From Candidatus Poribacteria bacterium (GTDB lineage: Bacteria > Poribacteria > WGA-4E > WGA-3G), in contig JAAXHL010000037.1 of NCBI GenBank assembly GCA_012270865.1, positions 59,250-123,249 of the forward strand: a DNA stretch of 64,000 nt. The letters run 5' to 3'. The number at the start of each line of letters is the position of its first letter. The first letter of the stretch is position 1. The position numbers were made by a program, and so were the translations under genes. Positions 58,256 through 64,000 of the stretch are shown piece after piece. A model generated the notes under the pieces. The model was not told the DNA's origin and did not search any database. It saw only the letters and a list, made by a program, of their open reading frames with translations.

Positions 58256-59494
58256 TTAGTAACGTTCTTTTTCGAGAATGGCGTATTTAACTGCGGGTCG
58301 TAATCGACTTTCGGAGTCAAGTGCCATCCATCTCTTTGAAGCAAAAATTAGGGCGATGGGAATTTCTCCTACGCTGCTGGTTGTGGTATCAGGGCTGCCC
58401 GTGGCTCCCCAATTAGCGTAGGTAAGCGGTTCACCGTTGTCCCATTGCCATAATGTCCCTTTTTCTGGCACACGCAGCCCAATCCAGAAGAACACTTTCT
58501 CTGGATAAAGCGATTCCAACCATTTCTGTTCCGCTTCGTCGTTGATAGCGACAAGATATGCACCTTCGGCTTCCGCTTCCGCTTTTGCATCCTCCCAACT
58601 GTTGCACGGAATTCTTCTGTAAGCGTGATCATTTTCGGGGTTCACCGTCCATACTGCATGCCGCGCTTTTTCTCTTTTGCTTCGGTTTTCACGGCGTTCC
58701 TCTAAATCGTTGAGTCTCAAGACGAATTTTTCGTACCGTTCTCCCTTCTCAAGGCGTACCCATCTCGATTTCGCGGATGCGCCTTCATATCCCACCATGA
58801 CTGAGTATTCTGCAGCACCTCTTAGATGCTCTGTGACAAAGTAACCTTGGGCATCGGTCCAAGCAGTAAACGTTGAAGATCCACCGCTTGCACTTCTACT
58901 ACGTGGAAAAAGGAAGAATCCCTCATGACTTCGTCGCCGTCGTCGAATAGTGAGATCAATCTCCGCATTGGTAAGCGGTGTTCTATCCTTTAGAAGCACG
59001 CGTCCCCGGATCCGCATATCCGGTAGTTCTACTTTGACGACGACATCTTCAAGGGACGTGTTCGGTTCAAGCGCAAAAGTCAGTTGCCCTAACCAGTTTG
59101 GGAAACCGACACCATCTACCTTATAATAACGGAAGGTCAAATCTCCGATTTGAACGGATACGATTTCATAACGCGAGCCGTGTTCAGGAAACATCACCAA
59201 CCGCGATGAAACCGGATCAATGTTAGTGATAGAGAACCGTCCATCCGCATCGGTCACGCCCCGTGGCCAGGATGTGAGCGGTGCGAGCGGTCCAATCTCC
59301 TGTCCCATTTTAATTTCAACCGGTTTAACAGCGAGACTGAGCTTTTCAACTGGGTTGCCATCTGTATCAACAACACGACCAGAAAGACTTGATTTGCCCT
59401 CCTGCGTAATACCATCCCACTGGAACAGAAACGTAAAGGCGATAATACCAACGAACATCGCAATATAGGGTCTGCTGAAGTGTGAAAGGCGCAT
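58256..59494 (-). CDS. secreted protein with carboxypeptidase-regulatory-like and C-type lectin domains (paralogue)
   Basis: 412 residues from the ATG at 59494, preceded by AAGGAGG. Signal peptide YIAMFVGIIAFTFLFQWDG. SLSGRVVDTDGNPVEKLSLA and MRIRGRVLLKDRTPLTNAEI are the regulatory-like modules; the lectin-like part has HAYRRIPCNSWEDAKAEAEA, AYLVAINDEAEQKWLESLYP and FFWIGLRVPEKGTLWQWDNG. Same domain order as 56948, in tandem, so a duplicated pair. Confidence 0.88.
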   Translation of the reverse strand: MRLSHFSRPYIAMFVGIIAFTFLFQWDGITQEGKSSLSGRVVDTDGNPVEKLSLAVKPVEIKMGQEIGPLAPLTSWPRGVTDADGRFSITNIDPVSSRLVMFPEHGSRYEIVSVQIGDLTFRYYKVDGVGFPNWLGQLTFALEPNTSLEDVVVKVELPDMRIRGRVLLKDRTPLTNAEIDLTIRRRRRSHEGFFLFPRSRSASGGSSTFTAWTDAQGYFVTEHLRGAAEYSVMVGYEGASAKSRWVRLEKGERYEKFVLRLNDLEERRENRSKREKARHAVWTVNPENDHAYRRIPCNSWEDAKAEAEAEGAYLVAINDEAEQKWLESLYPEKVFFWIGLRVPEKGTLWQWDNGEPLTYANWGATGSPDTTTSSVGEIPIALIFASKRWMALDSESRLRPAVKYAILEKERY

Positions 59495-59541
59495 AACTAA
59501 AACCTCCTTAACCTCATAAAGATAGTTTATGACTTCGCACC

Positions 59542-59940
59542 TCATACAAACACCGCAGGGGAAACCTGAAACGTTTCTGCTAAAGCGTGAATGTGCGTGA
59601 CCGTCAGATCCCGTTCCCCATTAAGAATTTCCAAAACGATGTCAGGCGGACCAAGTGCTGGCATATCTGCAGGCTCAAGCTGATGTTCTTCCATCAACAG
59701 CTTAAGCACCTCAACACCACTACATTCCGGGATCGGATGATTTTTTTTCTCGTAAGCATGGATAATTGTCCCAAGCGTATCAAGGAGTTCATAAAGTGGG
59801 TGTTGTTCGTCGGTACCCACTTCATCAATCAAAGCGTTTAAGGTTACAATGGCTCTATCGTACGCATCTTCATCACGAATTGAAAATAACGGTTGAACGA
59901 TGCGCCAATGTGTGAGAATATCTTCAGCAATAACGCTCAT
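59542..59940 (-). CDS. higA: HigA-type antitoxin
   Basis: 132 residues. The C-terminal helix-turn-helix (GPPDIVLEILNGERDLTVTH then IHALAETFQVSPAVF) is of the HigA/XRE type that binds its own promoter; the N-terminal part (YELLDTLGTIIHAYEKKNHP) is the helical toxin-binding region. The ATG at 59940 has GGAGG at good spacing; an ATG at 59949 directly abuts the ribosome site. It overlaps the toxin gene by 4 nt, in the higB-higA order. Confidence 0.88.
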   Translation of the reverse strand: MSVIAEDILTHWRIVQPLFSIRDEDAYDRAIVTLNALIDEVGTDEQHPLYELLDTLGTIIHAYEKKNHPIPECSGVEVLKLLMEEHQLEPADMPALGPPDIVLEILNGERDLTVTHIHALAETFQVSPAVFV

Positions 59941-60224
59941 GTTTTCCATCCTCCTTTGTCATATTCTTCATGCGTTAACACATGGTGAACGTAAACTTTA
60001 CCACGATTGAAATGGATAGAGGCAACAAGTCTATATTTGTTACCACCGATATTAAACACAATTAAATTATCTACAATGTCTGCGCTTGAAAACACTGCGC
60101 GTAATTCGGTAAAATTTCGGAACGAATTTTTGGTGATGAGTTTAAACCAACGCCTAAGCGGCATTTGGCTGTCAGGATATCGTTCCCAGAATTCACGCAC
60201 TGCCTTTTTGCTAAGAAGGTGCAT
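59937..60224 (-). CDS. higB: HigB-type mRNA interferase toxin
   Basis: 95 residues, basic. LLSKKAVREFWERYPDSQMP, WFKLITKNSFRNFTELRAVF and LIVFNIGGNKYRLVASIHFN then VYVHHVLTHEEYDKGGW are the HigB signature (His and Tyr residues near the end are catalytic candidates). The gene lies 14 nt downstream of the sulfatase-fold gene and upstream of its antitoxin, so it may be co-transcribed with metabolic genes. Confidence 0.88.
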   Translation of the reverse strand: MHLLSKKAVREFWERYPDSQMPLRRWFKLITKNSFRNFTELRAVFSSADIVDNLIVFNIGGNKYRLVASIHFNRGKVYVHHVLTHEEYDKGGWKT

Positions 60225-60238
60225 CCATTTCCTAAAGA

Positions 60239-61627
60239 TTACGCTTCAGCGAACTGTGGTCTGCCGAGGGCATCCGTTCTGCCTTGACGTTTGTAGTGCG
60301 GTAGATGTCCACCTGCGTCTGCCAAGATGCGTTCTTGGGCAAGCGCGATCCGCTCTGCGCCTTGATCGGCGATGTCGTGCTGGCAGTCAACGTCTGCTTC
60401 GAGATCAAACAGTCGGATACCGTCATTAAAATCGACACTGGAGAAATACCAGCTCTTCGCGTCCTTATACCAGACGGAGTTGACATAACGACATGTCAGG
60501 TATTCACGCGATTCAAAACCGCTTTTGCCTTCAACGAGTGGGAGCAGGCTTTGCCCTTGAATCTCACCAGCGGGTTCCACTTGGCTCGCTGCCATGACAG
60601 TAGCAGGTACATCCAGCGTATAGACGAATTCATCACACGTTGTGCCAGCGTTGACGCCTGATGGGTGGCTGACTATTAAAGGAATGTCCATTGTGCCGGG
60701 ATACATAAAATTTGCAGGCTTGCCGGTGGCTTTGTCTGGATTTTCGGCGAAGTTCGTGCCGTGGTCTGCGAGGAACATGATGAGTGTATTCTCACGGAGT
60801 CCGAGACGATCAATCGTATCCACTAACCTTCCGAACCACGTATCCACGAGGGTGACGAGACCGGCGTAGTTGGCTTTAACGCTTGGCAGACGTGCCTCAA
60901 GTTCCTCATCTTTGAGTGAACCGTAGGGCAAGTTGAGACAGATAGGTTCCCGATCTTCTCGACTCCCATAGAGGTCGTAGTAGTGGATAGGTGCTTCCCA
61001 TGTCTCGTGCGGTGTGAACCCGTCAACATAGAGATAAAACGGTGTATTTTGATGGTTATGCTCAACAAATTCGATTGCGGAGCGGAACAGTCGGGCGGTG
61101 GGCCAGGTCTCTTCCGGACGTTCCGGTTGAACGTTCATGATATGCGAACGGATCCGCTGAGGGTTCCCGCGATATCGAGAGATCAAAGCAGGATCGGCGT
61201 GTGCGCCGCCACGGTATCTGTCTTCGGCTTGACCGCGAACGAACTGCCACTGCCGGAACCCGCGCGTGAAGTTCATTCCGGGGACGAAATAGTGCGGAAC
61301 ATCGGCAAAGAAACCGGTGTGATACCCGTTTTGGACGAGCGATTCAGCGATCGCAGGTTCCTCGGAAGACATCGGCTGCCAACCGGGGGTATAGACGTTA
61401 TCCCACGGCACAGGTGTATATGTACTAAACGGATAGGCGCGTCTGCCGGTGTGTAAGGTGCGGCGCGTCGGTATTGTCGGTAAACATTCGGGGTGCGCGT
61501 TCGTGAATCTGACACTCTGTTCGGCAAACCGTGCTAAATTCGGTGTCTGAACCCAATCGTTGCCGTAAGGACTGAGATATGCGGTTCGTAAGGTATCTGA
61601 AACTACAACAACTATGTTCCAACTCAT
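60239..61627 (-). CDS. sulfatase-fold hydrolase with Thr in place of the catalytic Cys/Ser
   Basis: 462 residues of the alkaline phosphatase/sulfatase superfamily, without signal peptide. NIVVVVSDTLRTAYLSPYGN is the metal-binding N-terminus and MFLADHGTNFAE the C-terminal metal motif. The formylglycine motif C/S-x-P-x-R aligns with TIPTRRTLHTGR, putting Thr51 at the nucleophile; Cys48 is three residues earlier. Thr nucleophiles occur in nucleotide pyrophosphatases of this superfamily, so a phosphodiesterase or phosphonate activity, rather than sulfatase, is possible. The ATG abuts the dispersed repeat. Confidence 0.82.
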   Translation of the reverse strand: MSWNIVVVVSDTLRTAYLSPYGNDWVQTPNLARFAEQSVRFTNAHPECLPTIPTRRTLHTGRRAYPFSTYTPVPWDNVYTPGWQPMSSEEPAIAESLVQNGYHTGFFADVPHYFVPGMNFTRGFRQWQFVRGQAEDRYRGGAHADPALISRYRGNPQRIRSHIMNVQPERPEETWPTARLFRSAIEFVEHNHQNTPFYLYVDGFTPHETWEAPIHYYDLYGSREDREPICLNLPYGSLKDEELEARLPSVKANYAGLVTLVDTWFGRLVDTIDRLGLRENTLIMFLADHGTNFAENPDKATGKPANFMYPGTMDIPLIVSHPSGVNAGTTCDEFVYTLDVPATVMAASQVEPAGEIQGQSLLPLVEGKSGFESREYLTCRYVNSVWYKDAKSWYFSSVDFNDGIRLFDLEADVDCQHDIADQGAERIALAQERILADAGGHLPHYKRQGRTDALGRPQFAEA

Positions 61628-61715
61628 ATTTTAATTTTCCTTTCGGTTCGGTTAGGTGAGTGCTGGTTAATTGTTTTTTTTCGTATATCCGCTTTCCACT
61701 ACGTTCCAAGCTACA
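61628..61715 (-). repeat. start-codon-associated dispersed repeat, copy before the sulfatase-fold gene
   Basis: Minus strand: tagcttggaacgtagtgg, AAAGCGGATATACG, centre, tcacctaaccgaaccgaa and aggaaaattaaaat, then ATG. Nearly full length. Confidence 0.75.
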
Positions 61716-62031
61716 CACTTTGGTCATTGATAGAAGCAGAATAATCGAAAACGAGAACATCCTCAACGAGTGGATGGATGTGTTCACCGGCAACTTGGCG
61801 GTGGAATGGGTGCGGCAGGTAGGCATCGCGTGCGGCTTCGTCTGTAAACCGGACGATAAAACCGTACGCGTAACCCTGACTCTTGCCTTCAGGACTGTTG
61901 TTCGTGCCAGCAGTTACGGATTCAATGCCGGGGATTTCGTCAGCCATTCCTAAAAGCGCATCCGATAAGGTTTCCAACTGTGCCTCGGTGACCTCTGATT
62001 TCAACTTCAACAGGACAATATGTTCAACCAT
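61711..62031 (-). CDS. Dabb (stress-responsive alpha/beta barrel) domain protein
   Basis: 106 residues with MVEHIVLLKLKSEVTEAQLE at the N-terminus and YAYGFIVRFTDEAARDAYLP, then HPLVEDVLVFDYSA: the ferredoxin-like dimeric A/B barrel. These small dimeric proteins include hydrolases and cyclases of unclear role. It is the first gene of the minus-strand run; 5 nt of its end lie in the repeat that precedes the sulfatase-fold gene. Confidence 0.88.
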   Translation of the reverse strand: MVEHIVLLKLKSEVTEAQLETLSDALLGMADEIPGIESVTAGTNNSPEGKSQGYAYGFIVRFTDEAARDAYLPHPFHRQVAGEHIHPLVEDVLVFDYSASINDQSV

Positions 62032-62050
62032 TAAGATTTCCTTCTTCCAT

Positions 62051-62138
62051 AGAACTTACGCAACCCCTCGGCAGACGGGATTTGGAATCCCGCTTTAGTG
62101 CTTGTTAGGCACGGATTTGTGAGAAATACGTAAGTCCG
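62051..62138. mobile_element. MITE-like element with GAACTTACG / GTAAGTCC ends, third copy
   Basis: Left end AGAACTTACGCA (62051-62062), right end TACGTAAGTCCG (62127-62138), with internal hairpin CGGGATT-TGG-AATCCCG (62076-62092). Flanked by TTCCAT (62045-62050 and 62140-62145), consistent with a target duplication. Confidence 0.65.
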
Positions 62139-62330
62139 ATTCCATAGAAAAATTTGTTCTGGTAAATTTGACAAAAATGTTATACAATCTAAGTATGACA
62201 CAGATGTTGTTTTTTTTCAAGTTTTCTCTGCAGTCTGCCAGAGTTTCCTAAGTAACCACAGTTGACTAAAATAGGCAGTTAAAACAGATACTCTGGTGTC
62301 TGCGAACCGAACTACAAAGGAGCATCAGCG

Positions 62331-62915
62331 ATGAAACTGGTTTATGTTTGTATAACTACGCTTTTTCTTTTTGTTGCCTTAATTGCCTTCGCTGAGAAGG
62401 TGGAAGTGACCAATATAGAAGACAATAAGAACGGTGTTTATCAAGCCGTGGAGTTGGAAGAGGGTGGGAACTTTTTTCACGACAGGAACTATACGATTAC
62501 CAATATCCCGAAAGCGTTTCTCGGATTAACGCAAGTCTCCACGTCAGCAGACTGTCCGGGTGGGCAGGACTACCGACTCACGTTTGAAATCGATCGGTCG
62601 GCTTATATCTACCAAGCGTGGGATAGCCGTCATAAACGACCCGAAGACCGGGGTCAAGACCCGAAGGATTGGTTTACAAAAGGATATACCGATACGGAAG
62701 AATCGCTATTCCTTGATGCGCCGCACGATCCGACCGAGTACTTCATCTACAAATCCAATGAACCTTACCCTGAAGGAAAAGTGGAGTTGCTCGGTATCGA
62801 CGAGGTTATCGGAGACCCGGTTATCATGTGGACGATCTTCCTCGAAGAAGGGCAGCTCCCCGTAAGCCCTGTTGGAAACTTAACCACAACGTGGGGCGAC
62901 ATTAAGACAGATTAG
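62331..62915 (+). CDS. secreted protein with C-terminal TTWG motif
   Basis: 194 residues. Signal peptide (LVYVCITTLFLFVALIAFA). The rest is a beta-rich domain: VYQAVELEEGGNFFHDRNYT, DYRLTFEIDRSAYIYQAWDS and an acidic region, ending SPVGNLTTTWGDIKTD. The central segment resembles uncharacterised surface modules in which a core W/Y pattern sits after a signal peptide. It has the C-terminal motif found in the LamG proteins at 28.9-30.5 kb. GGAG lies before the ATG, and a terminator follows. Confidence 0.8.
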   Translation: MKLVYVCITTLFLFVALIAFAEKVEVTNIEDNKNGVYQAVELEEGGNFFHDRNYTITNIPKAFLGLTQVSTSADCPGGQDYRLTFEIDRSAYIYQAWDSRHKRPEDRGQDPKDWFTKGYTDTEESLFLDAPHDPTEYFIYKSNEPYPEGKVELLGIDEVIGDPVIMWTIFLEEGQLPVSPVGNLTTTWGDIKTD

Positions 62916-62947
62916 TAACAGTGTCGTTTAAACCGAATTCCATTACA

Positions 62948-62971
62948 GGCGGGCCCATAAGCCCGCCTTTT
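62948..62971 (+). terminator. intrinsic terminator after the 62331 gene
   Basis: GGCGGGC (62948-62954) / GCCCGCC (62961-62967), 6-nt loop, then TTTT. 33 nt past the stop. Confidence 0.85.
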
Positions 62972-63053
62972 GTTGATTCACTATCCCGAAATTTTGCTGC
63001 TGCAGATGCTATATAAACGTGAGTTTGATAATTAAATTCCGAATATAGTTCCC

Positions 63054-63284
63054 GTAGGTTGGGTTGAGCGGTAAAGCTATAGGTGCCTTTCGCTATACAC
63101 AGCACTGCGTTCTTCAATGAACCGTTGGATTAGATAGGTGTAGCGAAACCCAACATCCCAAACTTGTCAGTCTCATAATGCGTTGGGTTTCACTCGGTTT
63201 TTAGTGATTTCAGGTGCCTCTCTTGGCTTGAAAACGCTGTGATATGCGCGATTTTTTACTCGGCTTCCGTTCAACCCAACCTAC
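63054..63284. repeat. palindromic GTAGGTTGGGTTGA repeat unit
   Basis: GTAGGTTGGGTTGA (63054-63067) and its exact complement TCAACCCAACCTAC (63271-63284) flank 231 bp, with inner copies GAAACCCAAC (around 63143) and GTTGGGTTTC (63181-63190). No gene. Repeats built on this word are common in cyanobacteria and other bacteria. Probably a compound palindromic MITE. The rest of the 62972-63406 interval shows nothing. Confidence 0.65.
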
Positions 63285-63406
63285 AAGAGGCTTCAATTTT
63301 TATTTTCAAACGTACATTATATAAATAACCAGTGTGAACGCTTATGGCATATTCGAGTCGCGCAGAGAAAATTACTGATCGCTTATCCTCAACCGGAGGT
63401 CGCAAA

Positions 63407-64000
63407 ATGAAACGTCTTTTTTTCCCAATTTTCCTTCTAAACGTTACACTTCTTCTGACCAGTTTCGCACAAGACAATACAAAGGTCGGGTTACCTGAAG
63501 GTGCGATTGCACGACTTGGAAAAGGCGGCATTAATCTGATGCGGTTTTCGCCGGATGGTACCCGTCTCGCTGTGGGAACAGATGTCGGGGTGTGGCTATA
63601 CGATGTGCCCGATGGGAAAGAGACTGCGCTGTTTACAGGACACCCCGGACAGGTCAATGCCCTCGCGTTCTCAACAGATGGAAAAATCCTCGCAAGCGGT
63701 GGGCATGTGAACCCTGTTATCCAGTTATGGAATTTGGATACCGACAGTAAACTCTCAACACTGACATTACCTGAAGAAATACAATCAATATCAACGCTGA
63801 CATTCGCCAAAGATAACACAATACTTATCAGTTTGGACGAATCCGGTAACATCACCTATTGGGATGTCAAAACCTACACAAAAGTGTTAGATATAGTTAC
63901 ACAGCTGTCCTACGATGCAGTAGCGGTTTCAGAAGATGGCAGCACCTTTGCTACTGGTGATAGACACGGTATAATTCCTATAGTTTGGACAATTTTAAGA
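63407..64000 (+). CDS. secreted WD40-repeat protein (5' part; runs off window)
   Basis: 198 codons to the window end without a stop. The ATG at 63407 follows GGAGG. Signal peptide MKRLFFPIFLLNVTLLLTSF, then LPEGAIARLGKGGINLMRFS, the same N-terminal signature as the WD40 protein at 45884, and at least four blades (SPDGTRLAVGTDVGVWLYD, NALAFSTDGKILASGG, LTFAKDNTILISLDESGN, VAVSEDGSTFATGDR). Likely a paralogue of 45884. Function unknown. Confidence 0.88.
   Translation, partial: MKRLFFPIFLLNVTLLLTSFAQDNTKVGLPEGAIARLGKGGINLMRFSPDGTRLAVGTDVGVWLYDVPDGKETALFTGHPGQVNALAFSTDGKILASGGHVNPVIQLWNLDTDSKLSTLTLPEEIQSISTLTFAKDNTILISLDESGNITYWDVKTYTKVLDIVTQLSYDAVAVSEDGSTFATGDRHGIIPIVWTILR

Noticed and set aside
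62168-62188. TTGACA...TACAAT as a promoter for the gene at 62331
   Set aside because: The spacer is only 9 nt, incompatible with sigma-70; neither box has a well-placed partner.
63271-63855. Minus-strand open frame of 194 codons
   Set aside because: It runs antisense through the WD40 gene and has no ribosome site or protein-like composition; the plus frame has a signal peptide and WD40 blades.

Overview
The window looks like a chromosomal segment of a bacterium of moderate GC content with a gene content typical of Candidatus Poribacteria and related sponge-associated or marine lineages. This assignment is an inference from gene content: seven phytanoyl-CoA dioxygenase (PhyH) paralogues, three Gfo/Idh/MocA oxidoreductases, two enolase-superfamily dehydratases, a sulfatase-fold enzyme, secreted WD40, LamG and C-type-lectin proteins, a creatininase-family protein, a ceramidase-like protein and many short dispersed repeats. 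No 16S rRNA or taxonomic marker lies in the window.

Layout. 1-6.9 kb: a truncated secreted protein, then housekeeping genes (def, larE, glcF, dcd) and the nitrogen pair glnA-glnB, with a clear sigma-54 promoter before glnA. 6.9-12.7 kb (minus): ceramidase-like protein, sarcosine-oxidase-like flavoenzyme, PhyH, creatininase-family protein, a zinc-ribbon membrane protein and a J-domain protein. 12.7-28.7 kb (mostly plus): an Rpn/PD-(D/E)XK-type protein, a sugar/sugar-acid catabolic set (Gfo/Idh, PhyH, enolase superfamily), argD, then a conserved housekeeping string: lipoprotein, ispE, tRNA-Gln, rplY, N-acetylmuramoyl-L-alanine amidase, GerMN protein, pth, bisphosphate nucleotidase. 28.9-36.5 kb (minus): two secreted LamG proteins (one frameshifted), a TPP enzyme, two tandem PhyH genes, a Gfo/Idh gene and a toxin-antitoxin pair. 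36.9-44.0 kb (plus): enolase-superfamily enzyme, two 94% identical PhyH genes, a b-type/c-type cytochrome pair, an IsrB-like RNA-guided element and a Rieske-glutamate-synthase fusion. 44.0-64.0 kb: PEP-hydrolase-family protein, a truncated TolB-like gene, a 14-blade WD40 protein, two paralogues of an unrecognised family flanking a nuclease-fold gene, a GshB-like ATP-grasp enzyme, apt, a minus-strand run of ten genes (Dabb, sulfatase fold, higBA, two lectin proteins, double MBL, VOC, PhyH, Cys-rich secreted protein), and at the right edge a secreted protein and a second WD40 gene.

Three signals stand out. (1) An IsrB-type OMEGA locus (RRXRR/RuvC protein without HNH) with a foldable, pseudoknotted ncRNA upstream and matching hairpins at both ends. 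(2) A roughly 90-bp dispersed repeat whose 3' end (AAGGAAAATTAAAAAT) directly abuts start codons and appears to supply the ribosome-binding site of many genes. (3) A shared C-terminal motif, Leu-x-Thr-Thr-Trp-Gly-x-(Leu/Ile)-Lys, in four otherwise unrelated extracytoplasmic proteins, which may be a sorting or anchoring signal. Several other palindromic and MITE-like repeat families fill the intergenic space.
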